Positions 1 to 8,436 of a DNA stretch of 64,000 bases are shown piece by piece. The stretch comes from a virus. Positions within the stretch are counted from its first letter, which is position 1; each line of letters starts with the position of its first letter. Location: IMG/VR virus record IMGVR_UViG_3300032294_002706, positions 1 through 64,000 of that record; one strand, 5' to 3'. Position numbers and translations under genes: made by a program. The notes beneath the pieces were generated by a model, which had not been told where the DNA came from, ran no database searches, and was given only the letters and a program-made list of their open reading frames with translations.

Positions 1-1439
1 CCTGATGTTCCAGAAGAACCGTCAATTCCGTTGACTCCGCTTGATCCAGAAGAGCCTGAAGTTCCAGAAGAACCTGAAGTTCCACTTGATCCAGAAGAGC
101 CTGAAGTTCCAGAAGAACCTGAAGTTCCACTTGATCCAGAAGAGCCTGAAGTTCCAGAAGTACCTCGAGTTCCACTTGATCCAGAAGAGCCTGAAGTTCC
201 AGAAGTACCTCGAGTTCCACTTGATCCAGAAGAGCCTGAAGTTCCAGAAGTACCTCGAGTTCCACTTGATCCTGAAGATCCTGATGTACCTGATGACCCG
301 CTTGATCCAGAAGTTCCACTTGATCCTGAAGAACCTGATGTACCTGATGATCCACTTGTACCACTTGATCCTGAAGAACCTGATGTTCCAGAAGAACCTG
401 AAGAACCGGCCGGTCCGACTTGAGCAAATGTTGTATGTATGTGTGAATATGAATTTGACGATTGAAAATAAACTTCAGCTTGATGTGAAGATGAGTTTCT
501 ATTTCTAGAGATAACTACGACCAAGAATCTATCATACGCTGAAACATCAATTGGATTTTGAATATACATGTTCAATTGAATCACTTGCGAAGTTGTATGG
601 TCATATAGGTACTGTAAATCTGACCCGTTTGCGACTAGGTTAGTCCAAGCCCCGCCGGATGTACCGCCCAATAGGTAAAATCTTAATCCAATATTGTCAA
701 CATCATTATTAGTATCAGCTTTTGCGTAAATGTTCATTTCCCATATACCTGGAGGTATGATATTCGCAGCAATCGTTGCTGACGGTAAATCACTTTTGTA
801 TATTGCAAACTGAACCAACATATAATCAACTGTGTTGGAGTTATTGGTCGAAAATGTAATGGTTGTTTGGGGGTCAGTCAAATCAGGTAGTATAGCTAAT
901 TGAGATACGTCAGTATTGTTGGTTGGAGAAACCGTTTGTGATGATAAGTTATTGAATGTTGTACCGATTGCAGCATTCAATACTGCATTACTAACTTTCG
1001 CGAGAGCTGGAGAATTATCATCGATATAATTCATGTACAGGACATAACCGCCCGCTCCAGCGCCGTCGGCTCCTGAAGTTCCACTTGATCCTGAACTGCC
1101 AGAAGACCCAGAAGTTCCTGAAGAACCTGAGGTTCCGTCACTTCCATCAACTCCACTTATTCCCGATGTTCCTGATGAGCCTGAAGTACCGGTTGAACCT
1201 GAGCTACCTGATGTACCAGTTGTTCCTGACGAACCGGAAGTACCAGTTGTGCCAGAGCTTCCGCTTGTACCTGACGTGCCTGAAGAACCGGACGTGCCTA
1301 AAGTTCCTGAAGTACCAGTTTGTGGAGAATCATTCCATGAAAGATTTCCATTGGAGTCAATTGCTAGAAATCGGGTCTTAGTATTATCCTGGGTGACCCC
1401 GCTGAGGTCGACTTGTTTTATTTTAATTTTATGAGGCAT
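1..1439 (-). CDS. Collagen-like tail fibre or virion surface protein (C-terminal end outside window)
   Basis: The minus strand is open from an ATG at 1439 to the left window edge, so the protein is at least 479 residues and its C-terminus is missing. It begins MPHKIKIKQVDLSGVTQ. From about residue 38 comes a run of G-x-y triplets, mainly GTS and GSS, ending near GADGAGAGG. A globular domain of about 200 residues follows (contains YVLYMNY and RFLVVVISRN), then a second G-x-y block (GPAGSSGSSGTSG) that runs off the edge. Glycine at every third position is the collagen-like pattern found in many phage fibres, where it forms trimeric shafts. A late-type promoter lies just upstream. The plus-strand frames here give Pro/Glu/Val-rich shadows and are not genes. 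Fibre role is inferred from the repeat and from the neighbouring adhesin-like gene. Confidence 0.75.
   Translation of the reverse strand, partial: MPHKIKIKQVDLSGVTQDNTKTRFLAIDSNGNLSWNDSPQTGTSGTLGTSGSSGTSGTSGSSGTTGTSGSSGTTGTSGSSGSTGTSGSSGTSGISGVDGSDGTSGSSGTSGSSGSSGSSGTSGADGAGAGGYVLYMNYIDDNSPALAKVSNAVLNAAIGTTFNNLSSQTVSPTNNTDVSQLAILPDLTDPQTTITFSTNNSNTVDYMLVQFAIYKSDLPSATIAANIIPPGIWEMNIYAKADTNNDVDNIGLRFYLLGGTSGGAWTNLVANGSDLQYLYDHTTSQVIQLNMYIQNPIDVSAYDRFLVVVISRNRNSSSHQAEVYFQSSNSYSHIHTTFAQVGPAGSSGSSGTSGSSGSSGTSGSSGTSGSSGSSGTSGSSGSSGTSGSSGSSGTRGTSGTSGSSGSSGTRGTSGTSGSSGSSGTRGTSGTSGSSGSSGTSGSSGTSGSSGSSGTSGSSGTSGSSGSSGVNGIDGSSGTS
40..264. repeat. Five 45-bp tandem repeats inside the collagen-like gene
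   Basis: Five head-to-tail 45-bp units at 40-84, 85-129, 130-174, 175-219 and 220-264. Units 1-2 are the same as each other; units 3-5 are the same as each other and differ from 1-2 at a few bases. Each unit encodes 15 residues, five G-x-y triplets, on the minus strand. More degenerate copies continue to about 420. The length keeps the reading frame, so copy-number change would lengthen or shorten the fibre shaft without breaking the gene. Confidence 0.9.
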
Positions 1440-1467
1440 TCAACTGGACTTGCATTTTTCTACTAGA

Positions 1468-1480
1468 GTTATTTATCAAC
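1468..1480 (-). promoter_or_regulatory. T4-like late promoter
   Basis: Minus-strand GTTGATAAATAAC, 29 bases before the ATG of the collagen-like gene. It matches the core of the T4 late promoter (TATAAATA) and recurs, nearly identical, before other minus-strand structural genes (4898-4910, 49968-49980). Confidence 0.75.
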
Positions 1481-1498
1481 CCTAAGCCTAGAAACGAG

Positions 1499-2455
1499 TT
1501 AGCCTCTTTTTTCTCGAGCATATAAAATTGCTTCAACATATTTAGCGGAAGCCGTATCAGGTTTAACAAAACTTAGATCTGCATCAAATGGGCTTGAATC
1601 CCTAAAGTCCGCTTTATAGAATAGCTCAGTAGATCGATCGCCGGTTACTCCAGCATTGTGCATGATGTTACAGCGAGTGTAATCCGAAATTGATGAAGTT
1701 CCCCAGCTAAAATCCAAGTCCGGAGTGACTATTGTTTGAGCTCCCATCTTCCATGCACCCCAAAGAACTGACCACATGTCAGCACACCATTTTTGAACTG
1801 GATTATAGGTTTTCAATTCTTCGGCAGATAAAGTTTTACGTTCCTCATTCTCACGATCTGACATGTACTTGTATAGTAATAATGAGTCTTCCTTGACCTC
1901 TTGCCAGAAATCAGCAGTAACTCCTTTCATTAGATATTGTGCACCTCCTGAGCCTTCCTCGTTCTTATCAACCGTCTCTGGTGGAATTTTTGATAGACTA
2001 CATAGGTCTAGAAAAAGATCATCAGATTTGCTCTTTATGTAGTTCGCACCAATATAGGAAATTGTATCGCTTAGGTACCAATACATATCACTATGCATTG
2101 AATCAAAATCCGGAAGCTGTCTAAAGATAATATCCGAATCATGATAGAAAATAGTTTCACCACGAAGTTCTGGGAATCGTCTAAAGTGTTGTTCTAGAAT
2201 ATCAGGTCTGAGAATTGGAATGTAACCGAAATTATCTTTTACTGTTTTTTCATAGAAAAAAAACCTAACGGTTGGATATTTAGTAGCAAGAGCAAGGCCC
2301 TCGTATGATGGATTACCTGAATAGGCCCAAAGAATTTCAATCCAATTTGGATTAATTCCAAGCTTGATAAAATTATGGATTAGTACTTCAACTTGCCAAT
2401 GAAAGTACGGATGGTCCGGTTGAGCGGACATGAAAATAGTCTTCTTAGTTAACAT
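1499..2455 (-). CDS. Glycosyltransferase-like protein (GT-A type)
   Basis: 318 residues. The sequence suggests a GT-A fold glycosyltransferase: an N-terminal half rich in beta/alpha segments and a DxD motif at D106-S-D108 (FYHDSDIIF), which in this superfamily binds the metal-nucleotide-sugar. A second acidic stretch, TPDLDFSWG, and a histidine-containing C-terminal segment (NIMHNAGV) fit the usual acceptor/metal-binding end. No signal peptide or membrane segment is seen. It lies between two Ser/Thr-rich fibre-type genes, one collagen-like (1-1439) and one with poly-Thr linkers (2496-4871). That position suggests it decorates a virion fibre, but this is inference. It could instead modify host surface sugar or phage DNA. 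Family assignment is by motif only. Confidence 0.6.
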   Translation of the reverse strand: MLTKKTIFMSAQPDHPYFHWQVEVLIHNFIKLGINPNWIEILWAYSGNPSYEGLALATKYPTVRFFFYEKTVKDNFGYIPILRPDILEQHFRRFPELRGETIFYHDSDIIFRQLPDFDSMHSDMYWYLSDTISYIGANYIKSKSDDLFLDLCSLSKIPPETVDKNEEGSGGAQYLMKGVTADFWQEVKEDSLLLYKYMSDRENEERKTLSAEELKTYNPVQKWCADMWSVLWGAWKMGAQTIVTPDLDFSWGTSSISDYTRCNIMHNAGVTGDRSTELFYKADFRDSSPFDADLSFVKPDTASAKYVEAILYAREKRG

Positions 2456-2495
2456 ACTAAATTATACTAAGAAAGGGGCTGGAGTTTAATCGTTT

Positions 2496-4871
2496 TTATT
2501 GATTTGAGGCTTCGCATGCATCACATGTAATATACGCTCCGTTTATCGGTGGAATCCAGTTGGTAATTGGGTTAGTTGCAACACCTGTCACTGTGTAACA
2601 ACCTGGTGAGTAACCATCGTTCAATCCGCTAAAGTAATACGAGCGGCCTAATATCGGACTAAATCCAGACGTTGCAAAATCAACAGATAGAGTTATTTCA
2701 GGATTTGCACAATTCGCTAGATCAACTTGATCCCCTAATTCAGCGGTCGTCGTAGTAGTCGTTGTATCTCCAAGCACGGTCGTCGTAGTCGTCGTAGGAG
2801 CTGCCGTTGTCGTAGTCGTCGTTGGAGCGATCGTTGTTGTAGTGGTTGTTACTCCATAGCTTGCACAGTTAATTTGAGTAAGAATTTGATTATCGTAATT
2901 AAATTCATAACAGAATTCGCAAACTCCACCGTTTATCACAATTTTAAACTGAATATTTTGAGTTATTCCAGTTACATTGTATGTATCAGGCGTTGAACCA
3001 GCAAAGACCAGGGTATTATCTACCGCAAGTTCGTAAGGAACTCCAGCTGGGCCGGAAATTCCTACTTTTACGTGATCGTAGCTCATAATCGCCGTAGTTA
3101 TTGTAAATAAACTACAGTAATTTGTGGTCGTCGTGGTAGTTGCAGCGGTTGTCGTGGTGGTCGTGGTTGGAGCTACCGTCGTCGTAGTCGTAGTAGGGGT
3201 AGCTATTGTCGTCGTGGTCGTTGTTGGTGCGGCTGTCGTTGTGCTAGTAGTAGATGTGCTAGTAGTCGTTGCAACCGTAGTAGTCGTGGTTGTTGTTGCT
3301 CCAGCTACAACGCTAACTGAGTATTGACAACCGCTCAACGTCGTGAATACATAAGTTCCATATACTGAACTTATTCCAGCGCTCGCGTATTCAGTATCAA
3401 GACGATTGAATATCCATGATAGGCTAATATTTACTCCATGTAATGCAGTTAGATCATAGCTTCCTCCGGCAGTCGGATAGAAAGTTACTGTGTATGGACC
3501 GCTAGGTGTTCCAACGAAGTTTACAATATTTGCATTTATCGCATTAGCAACAATTGAACCAGGAGAACATGTTGTTGTAGTTGTTGTCGGTGCAATGGTC
3601 GTTGTTAAAACTGGAGTTAACGTGGTTGTTGATGTGGTTGTTGTTACAACCAACGGAATCAAAAAGAAAGGACTAAATGATGATACTTGTGCGTATATTT
3701 TTTTGGTTGAATAGTTTGGAGCATAAGGTCCAACTAATACCGTTTCATCAACATAAATTCCACCGACTTCGTGAAATATTCTAACTGCATTAAACGCGGA
3801 AAGGCTTATTGATTGAGGTAGCGTAAATCCAATTATTGCGCCAATCGCCAATGGAGTTGTGATATCGTATGCAAGCAAAGTATTCGTTAAGTAATAACCG
3901 GCAGGCAAGCTTGCACCTGGTGGATTTACGGTAGGTACTGGAACTTGACACACGGTAATTGGTGAACTTGCGGTAACTGCCGTATCTAAAATAGTAGTCA
4001 CGCCATATTGCGGGAACTGCAATGTATCATTCCCAGCAGTTATTATATTGGTTAAGCAACTAATTCCAGCCGCTCCGCAATACGGATCAGCTGATGAATA
4101 TATTAAAGTAACTAGGTCATTTGCATCAAGTCCATAACCAGCAACTGACGTATTCCAATAAAGCTCATCGGTCGAATCGACCAATGAATAATTAGAAGCA
4201 GTTACTCCATTGTCCTTGCTAAAATACGCTGGTGCTAAGTTGTCTCCATTTCCAACGATTATTTGTTGGCCATTCACAAAAAGTAGGTATTCGCTAGTCG
4301 ATAATGGAGCAGGCATTGGTAATAGCCCATCCGACACCAGAGCACCGTCTCCAGTAATAACGTTTGGAACAGCAGATCGTGTGATTGCTGCTCTACATGA
4401 ACCGCCGCCTCCACCTGAAAGTAGAGTCCAACCGGTTGAAACTAAGTATCCGTAAAATCCTTCAACTCTGCCGCTTTGTGCTGTGATGTAAACGATTTCT
4501 CCCGGAATTCCAGTTGGAGGTAAAATTCCATAAACCTTTAGTCTTAATCTTTTTCCCTCTAGTACATCTTCAACAACAACGTTCTTGGCAGTGACTGCTC
4601 CAGTCGGATACAGTTTTATCACTTCCGGATAACTGCCGCCGGCTTGTTGAGCACCGTAAACCGTTAAACCTTGTCTAAGTTTAATCGTGTCCGCTGTGAT
4701 TCCATGAATGTCAACAGTCACGCCAGCCGTCTGGTCGTAGTTTATTGAAGTTAAAAATTCATCGAGTGCTGTCTTTAATGTGTTAAAATTAAGATTAGAC
4801 AGGTCTACTACTGAGCTTAAGCTCGTCCCGTTGATTGATTTTATACTTGAAATTTTTACTTTTACTGACAT
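2496..4871 (-). CDS. Large adhesin-like virion protein with poly-threonine linkers
   Basis: 791 residues. Residues 1-400 are a beta-rich region with a GGGGGS hinge. The C-terminal half has three Cys-containing domains of roughly 80-90 residues, separated by threonine-rich linkers at about 407-433, 523-584 and 674-712 made of T6-T7 runs joined by short AAP, IAP or VAP spacers. Domain ends carry paired cysteines (for example CEFC and CDAC). This modular layout suits a cell-surface-binding fibre or baseplate decoration, with the linkers acting as extended, possibly glycosylated, mucin-like spacers. The threonine codons are a mixture of ACA, ACC, ACG and ACT. A late promoter lies 27 bases upstream of the ATG. 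Receptor and exact virion location are unknown. Confidence 0.65.
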   Translation of the reverse strand: MSVKVKISSIKSINGTSLSSVVDLSNLNFNTLKTALDEFLTSINYDQTAGVTVDIHGITADTIKLRQGLTVYGAQQAGGSYPEVIKLYPTGAVTAKNVVVEDVLEGKRLRLKVYGILPPTGIPGEIVYITAQSGRVEGFYGYLVSTGWTLLSGGGGGSCRAAITRSAVPNVITGDGALVSDGLLPMPAPLSTSEYLLFVNGQQIIVGNGDNLAPAYFSKDNGVTASNYSLVDSTDELYWNTSVAGYGLDANDLVTLIYSSADPYCGAAGISCLTNIITAGNDTLQFPQYGVTTILDTAVTASSPITVCQVPVPTVNPPGASLPAGYYLTNTLLAYDITTPLAIGAIIGFTLPQSISLSAFNAVRIFHEVGGIYVDETVLVGPYAPNYSTKKIYAQVSSFSPFFLIPLVVTTTTSTTTLTPVLTTTIAPTTTTTTCSPGSIVANAINANIVNFVGTPSGPYTVTFYPTAGGSYDLTALHGVNISLSWIFNRLDTEYASAGISSVYGTYVFTTLSGCQYSVSVVAGATTTTTTTVATTTSTSTTSTTTAAPTTTTTTIATPTTTTTTVAPTTTTTTTAATTTTTTNYCSLFTITTAIMSYDHVKVGISGPAGVPYELAVDNTLVFAGSTPDTYNVTGITQNIQFKIVINGGVCEFCYEFNYDNQILTQINCASYGVTTTTTTIAPTTTTTTAAPTTTTTTVLGDTTTTTTTAELGDQVDLANCANPEITLSVDFATSGFSPILGRSYYFSGLNDGYSPGCYTVTGVATNPITNWIPPINGAYITCDACEASNQ

Positions 4872-4897
4872 GCAGAGTTACTGTGTTTGGGCTTTTA

Positions 4898-4910
4898 GTT
4901 ATTTATCAAC
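4898..4910 (-). promoter_or_regulatory. T4-like late promoter
   Basis: Minus-strand GTTGATAAATAAC, the same 13-mer as at 1468-1480, just before the poly-Thr adhesin gene and after the stop of the amidoligase-like gene. Confidence 0.75.
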
Positions 4911-4926
4911 TTTGAGTACCCCATCA

Positions 4927-6279
4927 TTATTTTAGGAGTCTCTTACTGCCCTTTGCAGTGCCGGCAATAATCTCTGTTTTATTATCAACTTCTGAGTCTA
5001 GCGCAATTACGCCAGATCTCACAATGCACTCATTTAGATTGGCATAAATGATACTATCCGGAGAACAGTTAATGTAGCTTAAGTCAATTCGGTTTGCGCC
5101 GCCTCTCTCAAATAGGCAATCGTCTAGGTGAGAATATCGGATATCATTATCGGTTAGGATTCGACATTCTGCAATTCTAGAAGATCTAACTTTGCAGCTA
5201 TGTAACATGCAATGAGACAGTTCAGCCTCAATTGAACAATTAATAAAATCTAAATCGTGGAGCGAGAATCCCTCCTTAATGATCGAGTCCTTGACCTGCA
5301 CTCTTTTTGAGTCAGTGTCGTAATTCAATTTGCCCTTTTTCATTTTACCGAAGGTTATTAGGTCAAATAGACTTTCTCTTAAGTTATTATAGTTAGACTC
5401 AACTATTCTAGGATCGTCCTTTAGGTCGATGTAAAGCTCAATATCTGGAAAATTCTTTATGAAATTTTCATAAGTTTTTAGGGCCAACGTATTGTGCCTT
5501 TGTAGCTTAATAACGTCATTGATCTTTTTCTGGTCTTCGATTGAATAGGTGGTATTTGAGGTTAGGGTCTCATATAACTTCTCAGACATGTAATTTATTA
5601 GATTCGTTGCATCAGCTCTACGCGTTTGGTATTCAGGTCCACCGGCATACCTAATCTCAAGATAACCCTCTCTTAACTTTTCAAAGTTTAGGCCAAAGTA
5701 CTTAGATTGAGGAAAGGCAAAGTCCATTGGATTTCCAGGTTTTGCATAAGGTAATGCGTTCTCGGCAACGAATTTATCTTTTGGATAGATGTTACTAACT
5801 GAGTTTTTATAAATTCTCTGAATTCTAGATTTTGCAGTAGGCCACATTTCAAATATCTTTTCCTCGTTAAGAGAAAGGATACACTTGAAAACATTTAGAT
5901 TCTCAAGTCTTTCAGTTAGACCCATATCAAATTCATTAAATGACAAGTTAATGTGAAGTCCAGTACGGTCGGTTGTGAATCCATTCTCATCGATAAAATT
6001 CATCACCTTGTACATGATATGAATTGCTTCAGAATAGGGCATTACTCCAGTTACAAGTTCATTCATTTTGAATCCACCTGAAAAGTCAGCTTCAAGTTTG
6101 AATTGGTCTCTTGACACTGGCAGGTCTGATCGATATTCGTCAGTCCATGTGATATCCTTATTGAGTGCAGTTTTTAATTTCTCTGCAAGCTCTTCTCTTG
6201 GAATCGGCGAAAAAAATTCGAACTCGAATCCTAAGTTAACATTGTCGAAGATTTTTGATTTGGTTAAGTCTTTGTACAT
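4927..6279 (-). CDS. Amidoligase-like enzyme with C-terminal pentapeptide-like repeat domain
   Basis: 450 residues. The first ~300 resemble the putative amidoligase (COOH-NH2 ligase, glutamine-synthetase/GCS-like fold) family. GFEFEF at 17-22 is the acidic strand that opens the fold, GLHINL at 107-112 resembles the family H-x-N/H-x-G element, and LEIRYAGG at 207-214 resembles the LExR strand. Such enzymes join a carboxylate to an amine using ATP. Residues about 330-425 change to short regular repeats (DLDFINCS, SRIAECRI, SHLDDCLF, DLSYINCS) like a right-handed pentapeptide-type beta-helix, with many cysteines. It lies in the middle of the virion structural module with a 4-base gap to the upstream gene, so it may modify a virion or host-surface component. 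Function is inferred from motifs; substrate unknown. Confidence 0.55.
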   Translation of the reverse strand: MYKDLTKSKIFDNVNLGFEFEFFSPIPREELAEKLKTALNKDITWTDEYRSDLPVSRDQFKLEADFSGGFKMNELVTGVMPYSEAIHIMYKVMNFIDENGFTTDRTGLHINLSFNEFDMGLTERLENLNVFKCILSLNEEKIFEMWPTAKSRIQRIYKNSVSNIYPKDKFVAENALPYAKPGNPMDFAFPQSKYFGLNFEKLREGYLEIRYAGGPEYQTRRADATNLINYMSEKLYETLTSNTTYSIEDQKKINDVIKLQRHNTLALKTYENFIKNFPDIELYIDLKDDPRIVESNYNNLRESLFDLITFGKMKKGKLNYDTDSKRVQVKDSIIKEGFSLHDLDFINCSIEAELSHCMLHSCKVRSSRIAECRILTDNDIRYSHLDDCLFERGGANRIDLSYINCSPDSIIYANLNECIVRSGVIALDSEVDNKTEIIAGTAKGSKRLLK

Positions 6280-6283
6280 AATA

Positions 6284-8356
6284 TTATTTGTTTATTGAAA
6301 TGAATGGTACGTTTAATCTTGGTCTAGCATTGTCAATTATTTCAAGCAGAGATTCGTCTCTAACAAAGAGTTGACTCACTATGAATTCATGATCCTCTTC
6401 CTGAACCATTGTGTTGAATAGTCGTATATTTGCAATTGAGTAATTGGCACTAGGTAGGGTCCAATTTTCGGTTGTCTCAAAAGAAAATTGACCAGTCTTC
6501 ACCGAATTTGAATAGACGCTAATTAATCTATTAAAGTTTTTCACGTTTGCCGGATCTTGCCAAAATGAGTAAAAGTTAACTTCAAGTTGACCGTATTGAG
6601 CGGATACTGGAATTATTATTGAATACCACTTGTCATAGTTTAGAGTTCCAACCGGAAATGTGTGATTTGTTCCGTTGATATTAACGTAGGTAGTTACAGT
6701 TGCAGTTAATCCGTCAATGTCAACTAGATTACAGGTAATTGTCATTCCCTTTTCTTGAAAATTATCGAATCCATCGATTAGCTTTATTGATTGGGTGCCT
6801 TTGTTAAATTTGACTAGTGCACTAAAAGTCATGTTTGGAGTATTAACAGTAGATGCAACTGCTTTATAAACTACCGCATTCTCTGACTGCTTGAATTGAA
6901 AAACTCCAGCTGAAAATTCGGTAATGTCTCTACGCTCGCTTGGGTTAAGTCCTAAATTCTTGTAACCTTCAACCGCCACATATTTTCCAGTAGCTGGGTT
7001 ATAGGAATCCTTAGGCCCATTCATTTTAATTGGCAAAAGTTTGCCTGAACTACTTATGGTAGAATCTCCAGTATTCAATTTTCTAGCGGTCCATGCTGTG
7101 TAAATTTCGCTATCTTGATACGCATATAATGTGTAAGGTTGACTAGGCGTGAGCTCCTGATCTGAGCTTGTTCCATTCGATACTACATTATAACTAATAA
7201 TTGCAGGTTTAACTCCACTCATATCATAATAGTACTCAATCAAAGGCGCATAGTTAAATGTGTAATCTAAAATCTTATTGCTTAGATCCGGATGAATTGA
7301 TCTGCGAGTTTCATCGAATTTATGAGATATTGTCTTGTATTGTTTCTTATCAAGAGCGTCCTTCTTTTGAACCTCGGCAGGTTTACCAAATAATTCATCG
7401 CTTGACATGATGATGTTATCTAGGAATCGACGATCCTCAGTTTTCATTAACATATCAATGTTTGGACTGAATTTAGTCAATTGTATTTTCCAATAGAGCG
7501 GCTCCATCATGAATCCTCTAAATAGGTAAGATCCTTGAATCTCGTACATTCTATTGGTTAATGGAAAGTACATGTAGTCTCTTTTGCGAGGCTGTGTATC
7601 CGGTCCAAATATTGACTGAAAGTATATGTGATCAATATGAATCTCAAATGGAATTTCAAAATCAACTCCAAACTCCGTAAAGTTAGGCTTGTTATCTGGA
7701 AAAGTATTATTGGGTACGACGACCTTAACGCATTTGCGATCAGTTGTTTTGAAAAGAGTCCATTCCTTAAATATGAAATCTCCACCGTCTCTATCCGGCT
7801 CAGTTTTAAAGTAGACGACTTCATGTCCAAATAGCTTATTGGTTTGTAGGCTAAGTTCCTTTGCAATACCGATTGCGGTACCAACCTCATACGGCTTGAA
7901 ACTTGCCTCTCTTTCAGCAATAATTGCTGGACATCTTTCGGTTGAACAATAAACGGTTGGCGTGAATAGTGATTCAGCAACGTAAGTACTGTTTAGCCGA
8001 AATTTAACAGAATTGACAGTTAGGGGTGTTGTAATTTGATTATAAGTAGTATCATCATACTCGTACTTTACTTCTAAAAAGACTGGTGCATCTCCGAAAG
8101 TTAGAACAGAAAGTTCGCTTAGATCAGCTGGTGAGAATGGATACCATAGTGACCAATTTCCACGGTCAGAAGAGTATCTCATTTTACGAATGATATTTGA
8201 TGAACTTGCACTACCTAGGTCAAGGTCTTCGTCAAAGCCAACGATATTGAGTGCACCAGGTACAGGTTCTCCAGTAGAAAAAATTCTGTAATTCTTACTG
8301 TAGGTGATGGTGTTTTTCGGAGGCTCCGGAATTACCTTGTAGGTGATTACTTGCAT
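6284..8356 (-). CDS. Tail or baseplate structural protein, function unknown
   Basis: 690 residues, beta-rich, no catalytic motif seen. It begins MQVITYKVIPEPPKN. Around residues 80-170 it has a WYPFSP-type segment and two cysteines (CSTERC). Residues 510-690 resemble a concanavalin/LamG-like jelly roll (LVKFNKGTQSIKL, WYSIIIPV), which often binds sugars. A late promoter (8373-8384) lies 17 bases before the ATG, and the gene ends 4 bases before the amidoligase-like gene, so the two are probably cotranscribed. A tail-tip or receptor-binding role is inferred from position and domain flavour only. Confidence 0.55.
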   Translation of the reverse strand: MQVITYKVIPEPPKNTITYSKNYRIFSTGEPVPGALNIVGFDEDLDLGSASSSNIIRKMRYSSDRGNWSLWYPFSPADLSELSVLTFGDAPVFLEVKYEYDDTTYNQITTPLTVNSVKFRLNSTYVAESLFTPTVYCSTERCPAIIAEREASFKPYEVGTAIGIAKELSLQTNKLFGHEVVYFKTEPDRDGGDFIFKEWTLFKTTDRKCVKVVVPNNTFPDNKPNFTEFGVDFEIPFEIHIDHIYFQSIFGPDTQPRKRDYMYFPLTNRMYEIQGSYLFRGFMMEPLYWKIQLTKFSPNIDMLMKTEDRRFLDNIIMSSDELFGKPAEVQKKDALDKKQYKTISHKFDETRRSIHPDLSNKILDYTFNYAPLIEYYYDMSGVKPAIISYNVVSNGTSSDQELTPSQPYTLYAYQDSEIYTAWTARKLNTGDSTISSSGKLLPIKMNGPKDSYNPATGKYVAVEGYKNLGLNPSERRDITEFSAGVFQFKQSENAVVYKAVASTVNTPNMTFSALVKFNKGTQSIKLIDGFDNFQEKGMTITCNLVDIDGLTATVTTYVNINGTNHTFPVGTLNYDKWYSIIIPVSAQYGQLEVNFYSFWQDPANVKNFNRLISVYSNSVKTGQFSFETTENWTLPSANYSIANIRLFNTMVQEEDHEFIVSQLFVRDESLLEIIDNARPRLNVPFISINK

Positions 8357-8372
8357 TAAAAAAATCCTTTTT

Positions 8373-8384
8373 GTTATTTATCGC
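8373..8384 (-). promoter_or_regulatory. T4-like late promoter
   Basis: Minus-strand GCGATAAATAAC, 17 bases before the ATG at 8356. A plus-strand TAAATA (8411-8416) lies back to back with it, 21 bases before the ATG at 8437. The 80-base gap therefore looks like a divergent late promoter pair. Confidence 0.7.
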
Positions 8385-8436
8385 AGCGGATTCAGGTTTT
8401 AGCCGTCAAATAAATAATAAGAAAATCGGGGTATCA

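Noticed and set aside
40-264. CRISPR-like array of 45-bp units
   Set aside because: Units are directly adjacent with no unique spacers and encode an in-frame protein repeat.
31-423. Plus-strand Pro/Glu/Val repeat ORF (PEEPEVP)
   Set aside because: It is the antisense of the minus-strand G-x-y collagen-like repeat, which continues in frame through non-repeat coding sequence and has a promoter and ATG.
3124-3327. Plus-strand poly-valine ORF
   Set aside because: Antisense shadow of the poly-threonine linkers in the minus-strand adhesin.
7558-7980. 140-residue minus-strand ORF in the 6284-8356 gene
   Set aside because: Overlaps a long coherent gene in another frame on the same strand, with low-complexity composition; shadow ORF.
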